NCBI RefSeq assembly: GCF_002210095.1
Contig: NZ_AQQR01000016.1
Span: forward strand, 1-64,000
Direction: 5' to 3'
From: Marinibacterium profundimaris
Lineage (GTDB): Bacteria; Pseudomonadota; Alphaproteobacteria; Rhodobacterales; Rhodobacteraceae
DNA: 64,000 nucleotides
Shown here: one piece after another, positions 49,431 to 57,820 of the stretch
Layout of the letters: every line of letters starts with the position of its first letter
Position numbering within the stretch: position 1 is the stretch's first letter
The notes under the pieces: model-generated
Database searches by the model: none
Told to the model about the DNA's origin: nothing
What the model saw: only the letters and a program-made list of their open reading frames with translations
Translations under genes and position numbers: made by a program

Positions 49431-51491
49431 ATGGCTAAACAACGGACAGCAATGGCCTTTTCGGACCCGGCGGTGACACATAGCGAAACCCTGCCGCAGG
49501 TTTTGCTCGCGCGAGCGACATCCACGCCGACCAATCTCGCCGAACGGCACAAGCGCCTGGGCATCTGGCGAGAATTCACCTGGGCGGATGTTCTTGACAG
49601 GGTTCGTGCCCTGGCTCTCGGGTTGGAGAACCTGGGCTTGTCGGCTGGCGAATCCGTCATGACGATCGGCGAAAACGAACCCGAACATTTCTGGGCTGAA
49701 TACGCCGTCCAGTCGTTAGGCGGCAAAGTCCTGTCTGTCTATCCGGATCAAAACGCCGAAGAAATTCTGTATCTGGCCGAAGACTCGCAAACGCGGATTT
49801 TTCTGGCGCAGGATCAGGAGCAGGTCGATAAATGCATCGAGATCGCGGGCAAGTACTCGGGCGCCCTGGCGATCGTTTACTGGGATGACTCCGGTCTATG
49901 GGGCTATGATCATCCCCTTTTGCATTCGTTTGAAAGTGTGAGCGCGGCAGGGCGTCAGATCCACGCCAAGGAACCCGCCAGATTTGAAAAACACGTAAAA
50001 CGTGGACGGGCGGACGATACCGCCTTGCTGTCCTATACCTCGGGGACCACGGGAAAACCCAAGGGCGTTGTCATCAGCCATCGCTACCTGTTCGACAACT
50101 GCTCGCGGGTGATGGGGGCAATAGAAATCGCGCCCGGCACCGAATACCTGACCTACATTTCGCCTGCCTGGGTAACAGAGCAGATATTCGGCCTGTCGAT
50201 CGGTTTGATTGCGCCCATGGTCGTCAATTTCCCTGAAGGCCCTGAAGACGTACTGACCAACATTCGCGAACTGGCGGTTGACGCTCTGGTGTTCAGTCCG
50301 CGCCAGTGGGAAAATCTTGCCTCCATCGTGCAGGCCCGAATGCTGGGTGCGGGCAAGATCCGTACGGCGATGTACAATTGGGGGATGGAGGTCGGCTGCG
50401 CCGTTCATGTCGAACGGCTGGAAGGGCGAAAGCCCAGCCTTGCAAAGCGCCTGCAGCTTCCCTTCGCCGAGGCGCTCGTGCTGCATCACCTGCGCGACAA
50501 TCTTGGCCTTGGTAAGGCCAAAAATGCAATGAGCGGCGGCGCCCTGATGGCGCCAGACGTTTTTCGTATGTTCCACGCCATGGGCGTCAAACTGCGCAAC
50601 GTGTATGGCGCGACCGAAATCGGCCTTCTGACCGCGCATGTCGGCGAAAGCTATCAGCTGGAAACCAGCGGCAGTTGGATGCAAAGCAACAAGAACTACG
50701 GCGAACCGCTGGAATACAGGGTTTCGGACGACGGGGAGCTACAGGTACGTGGCGGATCAGGCTTCGGTGGCTATCACGGCAAGCCCGAGAAGACCGCCGA
50801 GGAGCTGACCGAAGACGGTTGGTACAAAACCGGTGACGCGGTGTCGATGACCGACGATGGCGAACTCTTGTTCTTTGACCGTGTCAAGGACATGCGCCGC
50901 CTGGCAAACGGTCACAGCTATCCGCCGCAATTCATCGAAACGCGGTTGCGGTATAGCCCCTTCGTCAAGGACCTCATGACATTGGGCGACGAACGCCGGA
51001 ACTTCGTCAGCGCGCTTATCAATATAGATATGGAAGTTCTCGGCCGTTGGGCTGAAGAGAACAAGATTAATTTCTCGACCTATACCGATCTCTCGCAGAA
51101 ACCAGAAATTCTGGACCTTATCAAAGGCGAAGTAGCGCGCATCAATGAGCTTTTGCCCGACGGTTCGCGCGTGGCACGGTTTGCGAACTTCCCAAAGGAA
51201 CTCGACCCGGACGAAGGCGAGTTGACCCGCAGCCGGAAACTGCGGCGGACCTTTCTGGAAGAGCGATATGCGAAACTTGTCGATGCGATTTATGGCGGTG
51301 ATGCACAGACCGACCTTGAAATCGCGGTGACCTATCAGGATGGCCGCCAGGTGACTCTGTTGCGCAAATCGGGTGATGGCCGAGGTTCCCCTTTCCCCGG
51401 ACGGACTTATCCCACAGCTTCCGTGACGGGTATGCCGAGCGCGGTGTATCCGTTCAGGACGGCGATGCGGACCTGGAGTTCAGCGACCTGA
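49431..51491 (+). CDS. Long-chain acyl-CoA ligase, C-terminus replaced by IS-encoded residues
   Basis: AMP-forming ligase. Motifs: SYTSGTTGKPKGVVISH near residue 199, NVYGATEIG near 389, the hinge region FFDRVKDMRRLANGHSYPPQ near 481, and the C-terminal RSRKLRRTFLEERY that holds the catalytic Lys region. Native sequence runs to about residue 640 (base 51352), where the insertion sequence begins. The frame then continues 46 codons into the element to 51491, giving a chimeric tail. Only about the last 15 native residues are lost, so activity may survive. It begins four bases after the ATPase stop. In Liv-type operons such ligases activate the imported acid. Confidence 0.85.
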   Translation: MAKQRTAMAFSDPAVTHSETLPQVLLARATSTPTNLAERHKRLGIWREFTWADVLDRVRALALGLENLGLSAGESVMTIGENEPEHFWAEYAVQSLGGKVLSVYPDQNAEEILYLAEDSQTRIFLAQDQEQVDKCIEIAGKYSGALAIVYWDDSGLWGYDHPLLHSFESVSAAGRQIHAKEPARFEKHVKRGRADDTALLSYTSGTTGKPKGVVISHRYLFDNCSRVMGAIEIAPGTEYLTYISPAWVTEQIFGLSIGLIAPMVVNFPEGPEDVLTNIRELAVDALVFSPRQWENLASIVQARMLGAGKIRTAMYNWGMEVGCAVHVERLEGRKPSLAKRLQLPFAEALVLHHLRDNLGLGKAKNAMSGGALMAPDVFRMFHAMGVKLRNVYGATEIGLLTAHVGESYQLETSGSWMQSNKNYGEPLEYRVSDDGELQVRGGSGFGGYHGKPEKTAEELTEDGWYKTGDAVSMTDDGELLFFDRVKDMRRLANGHSYPPQFIETRLRYSPFVKDLMTLGDERRNFVSALINIDMEVLGRWAEENKINFSTYTDLSQKPEILDLIKGEVARINELLPDGSRVARFANFPKELDPDEGELTRSRKLRRTFLEERYAKLVDAIYGGDAQTDLEIAVTYQDGRQVTLLRKSGDGRGSPFPGRTYPTASVTGMPSAVYPFRTAMRTWSSAT
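51353..51370 (+). repeat. Left terminal inverted repeat of the IS5-family element
   Basis: GACTCTGTTGCGCAAATC, matching the other end with two mismatches. It reads in frame from the ligase gene. Confidence 0.8.
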
Positions 51492-52339
51492 CGGTCGAAG
51501 TCCCGCGCCATAAGGCGCTGCCCCAGCAACTTCACACAGTGCATCTTTGTCTCAACGCGGCTTCGTCGGTGGTATCCGCTCCATCGTCGCCAGAGCGCGC
51601 GGCCCAGGTATTTCGCCGCGCGCAGGGCCTCGTTTCGCGCCACGGCTCCGGCGGTGATGGTCTTCCAGGGCTTCGCGTTCTTGCGGGGCGGGATGACGGC
51701 ATGGGCGCCGCGGTCGGCAATGGCGTCGTGGCATTTACGTGTGTCGTAGGCACCGTCGGCGGTGACGCTGCCGATCTGCTCGTGAGCCGGGATCTGGTTG
51801 AGCAGGTCAGGTAGCACCGGCGCATCGCCGATGTGGCTCCCGGTGATCTCGACTGCGCGGACCTCCAGTGTTTCCTCATCAATCCCGAGATGGATCTTGC
51901 GCCAGACGCGCCGTTTGGGACCGCCATGCTTGCGGGCGTGCCATTCGCCTTCGCCCTCGACCTTGATGCCGGTGCTGTCGATCAGCAGGTGCAACGGCCC
52001 CTTGGAGCCGCGATACGGGATATTGACGGCCAGCGTCTTCTGGCGGCGCGACAGCGTGCTGAAGTTGGGCACCGTCCAGTCGAGGCCAACCAGCCGCAGC
52101 AGACTTTCGACGAACCCGGTCGTCTGTCGGAGCGCCATGCCGAACAGCACCTTCATCGAGAGGCACGTCTGTATGGCGGCATCGCTGTAGCTCTGCTGGC
52201 GGCCACGCCTGCCTGTCGGCACGGCCTCCCAGCTCATCTCGGGATCGAACCAGATCGTCAGCGAGCCCCGGCGCTTGAGCGCTTCATTGTAGGCTGGCCA
52301 GTTCCTGGTCTTGTATGTCGGGGGTGTGGGGCTGCTCAT
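51407..52339 (-). CDS. IS5-family transposase
   Basis: DDE transposase of 310 residues. Catalytic residues are visible in LLIDSTGIKVEG (D), SVTADGAYDTRKCH (D) and RRSRVETKMHCVKL (E), with the IS5/IS903-type N-terminal domain YSDAAIQTCLSMKVLFGMALRQ. The frame is intact with normal length, so the element may still be active. It fills almost all of the insertion sequence. Confidence 0.93.
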   Translation of the reverse strand: MSSPTPPTYKTRNWPAYNEALKRRGSLTIWFDPEMSWEAVPTGRRGRQQSYSDAAIQTCLSMKVLFGMALRQTTGFVESLLRLVGLDWTVPNFSTLSRRQKTLAVNIPYRGSKGPLHLLIDSTGIKVEGEGEWHARKHGGPKRRVWRKIHLGIDEETLEVRAVEITGSHIGDAPVLPDLLNQIPAHEQIGSVTADGAYDTRKCHDAIADRGAHAVIPPRKNAKPWKTITAGAVARNEALRAAKYLGRALWRRWSGYHRRSRVETKMHCVKLLGQRLMARDFDRQVAELQVRIAVLNGYTALGIPVTEAVG

Positions 52340-52384
52340 GCATCCCAGCTACCACGCTGGATTCATGAGATGAATCCCACACGG

Positions 52385-52402
52385 GATTTGTGCAACAGAG
52401 CC
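52385..52402 (-). repeat. Right terminal inverted repeat of the IS5-family element
   Basis: On the minus strand GGCTCTGTTGCACAAATC; it terminates the dctP-like reading frame. Confidence 0.8.
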
Positions 52403-52791
52403 ACCGTATCGTAGAAAGCCGGCGTGCCGACCGTACTTTGCGAGAACAGACCCGGCAGCGTGTGCACACCGGCCAGCGGCATCGTGCCTCCGTTATAGGC
52501 CGGTGGAACATAGCCTATGTCCACCACGCCCGATTGCACCATCGAGAACATGTCGCGAAGCGAGCCCATCTGCCCGGCGCCGAAATACTGGAACTTGACC
52601 TCACCGTCGGTCAGTTCGGTCACCCGCTCCATCCAGTATTCGGTGCCGGTTTCGACGATGTAGTGGCCCGGCGGAAAAGTGTCCGCCACCTTGAGGGTCG
52701 TCTCGGCCAAGGCCACCTGCGGCGCCAGCGCACCCGCAATTATCAGCGCCGCGCCTGCGGCAAGCCGATCCAGTCCGTTCAATACGGTCAT
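52403..52791 (-). pseudogene. Truncated TRAP transporter substrate-binding protein (DctP-like)
   Basis: Begins at 52791 after GGAGGGAGAATTACG with a signal peptide (AAGAALIIAGALAPQVALAE), then mature sequence TTLKVADTFPPGHYIVETGT and FQYFGAGQMGSLRDMFSMVQ, typical of the first lobe of periplasmic TRAP (DctP) binding proteins. It is cut by the insertion sequence at 52402 after about 130 residues of an expected 330 or so. The frame goes nine codons into the element. No dctQ or dctM permease gene is near. Confidence 0.85.
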
Positions 52792-53037
52792 CGTAATTCT
52801 CCCTCCCTGCGTCGGCCGACGCTTCCCGAACCCGGCCCCTCTCGTAGCGTTTCGGCGGGTGCCTCATGGACCGTTTCGTGGCCCGTCCGTAGGTCGGCCT
52901 TCCTGGTTCGACGCAACCACACGGCACGCGGCCCGGTCAATGCGGAAGCGGTGCCCACTCCGATGCGGTCACCAGATCGCACATATATGCTATTGCGCTA
53001 ACCGAAGCCGCAGCGACAGCCACGCGCCAATCAAGGG
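52792..53037. other. Gene-free stretch upstream of the dctP remnant
   Basis: About 245 bases holding the dctP ribosome site and presumably its promoter, but no recognisable gene or clean copy of the TCTAAC/GTTAG operator. Confidence 0.4.
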
Positions 53038-53400
53038 TCAGCAGGACTTGGACATCCCCGGCGCTTTCTCGGCCACGTAAGAGAGGATCAGTTCCTCGCT
53101 GACCGGCGCGATGAAGTGCAGCACGCTTTCTCGGAAATACCGCTCGACGTGAAATTCCCGCGCGAAGCCAAAGCCGCCATGGGTGCGCACCGCCCGGAAC
53201 GCCGCTTCGTAGGCTGCCGATCCTGCGAGGGTGCGCGCGGTATTGGCCCGGAGCCCGCAGGGCCTGCCCTGAACGTAAAGCGCGGCGGAACTGAAGACGC
53301 ATCCACACCGAAGCGAGCGGATGCTGGATAGACTGGTTCTGACTGATCGGACGACCGAAGACGACGCGCTCGCGCGAAAAGGCCGGTGCCTGCCTCATGG
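53038..53400 (-). pseudogene. Decayed acyl-CoA dehydrogenase C-terminus
   Basis: Two frames on the minus strand restore a dehydrogenase tail. One reads RERVVFGRPISQNQSIQHPL; after a frameshift near 53295 another reads LYVQGRPCGLRANTARTLAG, then RTHGGFGFAREFHVERYF and ends VAEKAPGMSKSC at a TGA (53038-53040). It belongs to the subfamily of the dehydrogenases at 37534, 46422 and 56624. The N-terminal two thirds are missing. Confidence 0.82.
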
Positions 53401-53468
53401 GACCACTGCAACCCGCTGCCGTCAATTTACCCTGACTTTGCAAAAAGCCAACGCCAGTGGGCTACCGA

Positions 53469-53486
53469 TTCTGACCAGGGTCAGAA
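53469..53486. repeat. Perfect palindrome TTCTGACC-AG-GGTCAGAA
   Basis: Eight-base arms with a two-base spacer, 56 bases beyond the 3' end of the minus-strand IclR gene, within the scar region 53401-53541. A nearby TTTTGCC/GGCAAAA hairpin (around 53502-53520) adds to the impression of a mobile-element end or a terminator. Confidence 0.4.
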
Positions 53487-53541
53487 CCTACTCTTTTGCC
53501 AGGGGGGGCAAAAAAATCACGACGGGTGGGGATCCCGATGT

Positions 53542-54351
53542 TCAACAGACTCTAGGATCATGACCTTTCTTTCCCAGATGCCGAACAATTTCTTCACGCA
53601 TGATCCTAACAATCTCGTTCTCGGATCGCTGGATGACATCCGTTGGGGCACCAACCCCGACGGCAAAAAGGCGGGAACTCTGGTGGCTGGGAAAGGGCAT
53701 GGAGATCAATCCGGCGCCTTTGACGACTTGATCGGTTGAAAGATAGTACCCCTTGGCACGGGTCTCGGTCAACGAGGCGACGAAGGCCTTCACGTCCACC
53801 GCCGGTTTGTCGGGCGCACGATAGGCATTGATCTTTCGTAACAGGCGGCACACTTCTTCATCGCTGAAGCGGCTCATCAGAACCCGCCCCACCCCCGAAG
53901 TCCCCAGCGGACGTCGCGTGCCGAGTGAAATGTGGTGGATCGGCGACTTCTTCGGACGGATTACTTGGACATACTCAGCTTCGTCACCGTTCTTTGTTCC
54001 CAGGACAACGACATGCTGCGTCCGTTGCGCGATCGCCTTGAGCAGCCGCTGGATGATGCCTTCGCCGAACAGATCCGGGTTCATCCATGAGCCCAGAAGA
54101 GGGACGCGCTCAGTGGGGAAGTAGTTCTTGTTTCGGGCATCGTGCGTCAGGAAGCCGAGGCTGACCATGCTCTTCAAGAGCGCCGAGGTACTCGATTGCG
54201 GATACCCCAGCTTCTTGGATACTTCCACGACCGTTAGCGGCCGTCGCACCTCGTCGAAATATACCAACGTTTCACAGGTGCGGGCGACTGATTTCACGAC
54301 GTGGTCCCCGCCGGTCTTCGCCAGCGCCTGATGCGCGTCCTCCATGATCAT
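53542..54351 (-). CDS. IclR-family transcriptional regulator
   Basis: Regulator of 269 residues. An N-terminal winged helix-turn-helix (about 18-75) contains TVVEVSKKLGYPQSSTSALL. The C-terminal effector domain (about 85-255) contains SLGTRRPLGTSGVGRVLMS and GYYLSTDQVVKGAGLISMPF. IclR proteins sense small organic acids. Its original target may be the adjacent broken TRAP transporter or the ADP-forming ligase genes. A second ATG at 54345 is equally plausible. A weak half-site of the window operator lies upstream at 54411. Confidence 0.9.
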   Translation of the reverse strand: MIMEDAHQALAKTGGDHVVKSVARTCETLVYFDEVRRPLTVVEVSKKLGYPQSSTSALLKSMVSLGFLTHDARNKNYFPTERVPLLGSWMNPDLFGEGIIQRLLKAIAQRTQHVVVLGTKNGDEAEYVQVIRPKKSPIHHISLGTRRPLGTSGVGRVLMSRFSDEEVCRLLRKINAYRAPDKPAVDVKAFVASLTETRAKGYYLSTDQVVKGAGLISMPFPSHQSSRLFAVGVGAPTDVIQRSENEIVRIMREEIVRHLGKKGHDPRVC

Positions 54352-54410
54352 CTCCCAGCATACTATTATATGAACAGCATTCCGATATAAGAATGATCGC
54401 GTATGCGGTT

Positions 54411-54426
54411 TCTGTCAACTGTTAGA
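54411..54426. promoter_or_regulatory. Weak TetR-type operator, site 9
   Basis: TCTGTCAACTGTTAGA: right arm intact, left arm CTGTC. In the spacer upstream of the IclR gene. I give it low weight because only one half matches. Confidence 0.3.
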
Positions 54427-54485
54427 AAATCGTAGAAGGCTCGCCGCATACTCTCAGGGGGTCGGGAACATTTCGGGCTCGTTTG

Positions 54486-56600
54486 TCAGTGGCCGCCTCG
54501 CTTTGTGGGGATGATGACGCCATCAGCGGCCACGGCGCCCTGGCCACTGGGCCCGACGATCAACGGGTTCACATCAATGGTCTCAAGCGCTGCCCCGTGA
54601 TAGGCGGCAAAGGCCGACAGGCGCGCAAGGGCGTCGGCGAGCGCGCCGATGTCGCGTTCGGGCGCCCCCCGGAATGCGTCCAGCAGTTTTCGACCGTGGA
54701 TTTCGTCGATCATGCGGCGCGCTTCGGCGGGACCGAAAGGAGCAACCCGGAAGGACACGTCTCCCAGCGCCTCGACCAGCACGCCGCCCAGACCGAACAT
54801 GACCACCGGGCCGAACGCCGGATCCTGGGTCACACCCAGTATGGCCTCCAGCCCAGGTGCTGCCTGTTCCGCCACGACCAGACCGTCGATTCGCGCATCG
54901 GGCGCTTTCTCGGACGCCAGTTCCAGAATGCGCGCTCCGGCTGAGCGGACCTCTTCGACCGAGCGCAGGTTCAGCGCCACGCCACCGATATCGGATTTAT
55001 GCAGGATGTCGGGCGAGGCGATCTTCAACACGATCGGAAAGCCCATCTCCTGCGCCGCCTCGGCTGCCGCCTCCGGAGTCCTGGCCAGGGTTTCGCGCAC
55101 GATCCCGATGCCGGCCTCGGCAAGCAGCGCCTTGGCCTCGATCTCGTTCACCATGCCGTCCGGCAACGGCGACAGGTCGGACAGTTCGGGTATCGGGTCA
55201 TGTTCGCCGGCCCGCGCGAAGGACCTGGCGAAATAGCGCAATGCGGCCATCGCACGGACCGCGCGTGTCGGTTCCTCGAACACGATGAACCCCGACTTTT
55301 CATATGCGGCACGACCCTCGGGTTCGGTCAGCGAACAGAACAGCATCGGCCGGCCAGGAAACTTCTCGCGGATGCGCTCCAGCCCGGTCCGGATGGCTTC
55401 GTTCAGGTCGGCGACAAGACCGACCGTGGACATGAAGATGATGGCTCCGTCGATTTCGCCGTCGCCAAACAACACATCCATGTTGGTTTCCAGCAGGTCG
55501 ATCTGGTTGACCAGCTGCGCCGTCACATCGACCGGGTTTCGGACACCTGCGAAAGGCAGCACCTCTTTTAGTTTTTTCTGCGCGTGATCGGGAAGCGCGG
55601 GCACATCCAGTTTCAGTTTCTCGGCTTCGTCGGCCATCAGCACCCCGACGCCGCCGGACACCGTCACAAGACCCAGCCGGTCACCCTGCATCATCGAACC
55701 GGATTCGGCGCAGGCATAGGTCACATCGAACATTTCGTCGACCGATTGCGCCCGGTAGACGCCGTATTGCCGAAAGGCCGAGTCATAGACCGCGTCGGAC
55801 CCCGCCAGCGAGGCGGTATGCGATTGCGCGGCCTCGGCACCGACCGCGCTGCGGCCGACCTTCATCATGACCACCGGCTTTTCGCGTGCGCGCGCCAGTT
55901 CAAGGGCCTCGACCAGCCTGTCGCGGTCGGTCGCGCCTTCGAGGTATCCCATGATTACGCGGGTTTCGTCATCCTGCGCGCAATAGGCCACCGCATCGGC
56001 GAAATCGACGTCGCAGGAATTGCCCGTCGTCGCCCAGAGGTTCACACCAAGTCCGCGCATCCTGACCAGCGTCATGCAATACGACCCGAAGGCGCCGCTC
56101 TGGCTGACGATCGACACGCCGCCAGGCTTGGGCAGGTGCTTTTCGACCCCCGGTGTGAAGGTGGCGTAAAGATTGTGGCGCACATTGGCGATGCCAAGGC
56201 AGTTCGGCCCGACAAGCCGCATACCCCCTTCGCGCGCGATATCCACCATGCGCGCCTGAAGCGCGGTGCCTTCGGCATCAACCTCGGAAAACCCCGAGCT
56301 GAAGATCACCGCCCCCCGCACGCCGCGGGCCGCGCATTGCTCGACCGCTTGAACCGCCAACGGCGCGGGCAACGCGATCACCGCCAGATCCGGGGTCGTC
56401 GGGGCCTCGGAGATCGACGGATAGGCCGTCAAACCCTGCACCTCGGGCGACTTCGGATTTATCGGCAGGATCGGGCCGTCGAACCCGTGACGTATCAGAA
56501 AATCCACCGGCCGTCCGCCGATGCGCTTGGGGTCACTCGACGCGCCGATCACGGCAACAGAACGAGGGGCGAAAATGGCATCCATTCCGTCAATTCGCAT
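54486..56600 (-). CDS. ADP-forming acyl-CoA ligase, fused alpha-beta
   Basis: Single-chain NDP-forming acyl-CoA synthetase of 704 residues. It begins with the CoA-binding Rossmann domain VAVIGASSDPKRIGG, has the ligase region with the phosphorylated His in QSHTASLAGSDAVYDSAF near residue 258, and ends with an ATP-grasp domain containing VLKIASPDILHKSDIGGVAL near 556. It converts acyl-CoA, ADP and phosphate to acid and ATP, or the reverse. Third gene of a minus-strand operon after the CoA-transferase and dehydrogenase genes. A split version of the same enzyme is encoded at 59194-61277. Confidence 0.9.
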   Translation of the reverse strand: MRIDGMDAIFAPRSVAVIGASSDPKRIGGRPVDFLIRHGFDGPILPINPKSPEVQGLTAYPSISEAPTTPDLAVIALPAPLAVQAVEQCAARGVRGAVIFSSGFSEVDAEGTALQARMVDIAREGGMRLVGPNCLGIANVRHNLYATFTPGVEKHLPKPGGVSIVSQSGAFGSYCMTLVRMRGLGVNLWATTGNSCDVDFADAVAYCAQDDETRVIMGYLEGATDRDRLVEALELARAREKPVVMMKVGRSAVGAEAAQSHTASLAGSDAVYDSAFRQYGVYRAQSVDEMFDVTYACAESGSMMQGDRLGLVTVSGGVGVLMADEAEKLKLDVPALPDHAQKKLKEVLPFAGVRNPVDVTAQLVNQIDLLETNMDVLFGDGEIDGAIIFMSTVGLVADLNEAIRTGLERIREKFPGRPMLFCSLTEPEGRAAYEKSGFIVFEEPTRAVRAMAALRYFARSFARAGEHDPIPELSDLSPLPDGMVNEIEAKALLAEAGIGIVRETLARTPEAAAEAAQEMGFPIVLKIASPDILHKSDIGGVALNLRSVEEVRSAGARILELASEKAPDARIDGLVVAEQAAPGLEAILGVTQDPAFGPVVMFGLGGVLVEALGDVSFRVAPFGPAEARRMIDEIHGRKLLDAFRGAPERDIGALADALARLSAFAAYHGAALETIDVNPLIVGPSGQGAVAADGVIIPTKRGGH

Positions 56601-56623
56601 GGGTCTTCCTTTGATACTCTAAA

Positions 56624-57790
56624 CTAGTAGGATTTCGGCAGGCCGAGCGCATGTTCCGCGATGAACGACAGCACCAGTTGCGGGGTGACCGGCGCGATGC
56701 GGAACAGGATGGCTTCCCGCACAAGCCGCTCGACATGGTATTCCTTGGCATAGCCGAAACCGCCGAAGGTAAGCTGCGCGGTCTGCGTCGCCTTCACCGC
56801 CGCTTCGCCCGCCAGGTATTTGCCTGCGTTGGCTTCGTTTCCGCAGGGCTTGCCGGCATCGTAAAGCGCGCCGGCGTTCATCGCCATGAGGTTGGCGGCT
56901 TCCAGCTCGGCCCAGCAGGCGGCCAGCGGGTGCTGCACACCCTGGTTCTGTCCGATCGGCCTGCCAAAGACGACACGCTCATTGGCGTAATCCGCCGCAC
57001 GCCGAAGCGCGTTGCGCCCGATGCCCACCGCTTCGGCGGCGACAAGCACCCTTTCGGGATTCAGCCCGTGCAAGATCTGGCGAAAGCCCTGACCTTCCTC
57101 GCCGATCAGATCTTCGGCCGGGATCGGCAGCCCGTCGATGAACAGCTCGTTTGAATCGACGCACTTGCGACCCATCTTCTCGATCTCGCGCACCGTCACG
57201 AACGTCCGATCAAGATCGGTGTAGAACAGGCTCAGGCCTTCGGTCGGTTTTTTGACCTCTTCAAGCGGGGTGGTGCGCGCCAGAAGCAGGATCTTGTCGG
57301 CCACCTGGGCGGTCGAAATCCAGACCTTCTGCCCATGTACGACATAGCGGTCGCCCTGACGCACGGCGCGGGTTTTCAGCTTGGTCGTGTCGAGGCCGGT
57401 CGTCGGTTCGGTGACACCGAAACAGGCCCGTTGCTCGCCGGCCACCAGTGGCGGAAGATAGGTCTTCTTCTGGTCCTCAGTGCCGAACTTGACGACCGGA
57501 TTCAGGCCGAAGATGTTCATATGGATCGCCGAGGCGGCGCTGTTGCCGCCCCCGGACTCTGCGATCGCCTGCATCATGATCGCAGCGTCGACAATGCCAA
57601 GTCCGGCGCCGCCGTAGGCTTCGGGGATGGCGATTCCCAGCCAGCCATCGCGGGCCAGCTTCTGGTGCAATTCGTGCGGGAAGCCGCCTTCGCGATCCCG
57701 GTTCAGCCAGAACTCGTCGTCGAACTCTTCGCAAATCCGCAGGACGGCATTGCGGATTCCCTGCTGATCGGATGTCATCTGATAGGTCAT
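56624..57790 (-). CDS. Acyl-CoA dehydrogenase, PKSY-tail subfamily (c)
   Basis: Acyl-CoA dehydrogenase of 388 residues: VTEPTTGLDTTKLK, NERVVFGRPIGQNQGVQHPL, LTFGGFGYAKEYHVER, tail RIAPVTPQLVLSF and end ALGLPKSY. Glu retained in GLNPERVLV. It matches the dehydrogenase at 46422 and the decayed copy at 53038 in all these segments. It sits 30 bases after the CoA-transferase gene and 23 bases before the ADP-forming ligase gene. Confidence 0.9.
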   Translation of the reverse strand: MTYQMTSDQQGIRNAVLRICEEFDDEFWLNRDREGGFPHELHQKLARDGWLGIAIPEAYGGAGLGIVDAAIMMQAIAESGGGNSAASAIHMNIFGLNPVVKFGTEDQKKTYLPPLVAGEQRACFGVTEPTTGLDTTKLKTRAVRQGDRYVVHGQKVWISTAQVADKILLLARTTPLEEVKKPTEGLSLFYTDLDRTFVTVREIEKMGRKCVDSNELFIDGLPIPAEDLIGEEGQGFRQILHGLNPERVLVAAEAVGIGRNALRRAADYANERVVFGRPIGQNQGVQHPLAACWAELEAANLMAMNAGALYDAGKPCGNEANAGKYLAGEAAVKATQTAQLTFGGFGYAKEYHVERLVREAILFRIAPVTPQLVLSFIAEHALGLPKSY

Positions 57791-57820
57791 GGTGTTCTCC
57801 TCAAATCTCGCAGTCCGCTC

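Larger units (their letters stand above)
51353..52402. mobile_element. IS5-family insertion sequence, 1050 bp
   Basis: Bounded by 18-base terminal inverted repeats: GACTCTGTTGCGCAAATC at 51353-51370, and the complement of GGCTCTGTTGCACAAATC at 52385-52402 (16 of 18 match). It carries a single transposase gene on the minus strand. No direct target duplication is visible: the 9 bases outside the left end are CCGCCAGGT and outside the right end ACCGTATCG. The left flank is the 3' part of an acyl-CoA ligase and the right flank the truncated 3' part of a dctP-like gene, so the element marks a rearrangement rather than a simple insertion. Confidence 0.88.

Noticed and set aside
54411-54426. A full member of the shared operator set upstream of iclR.
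   Set aside because: Only the right half matches; the left arm reads CTGTC. I keep it as a weak feature but do not count it as evidence for the regulon.
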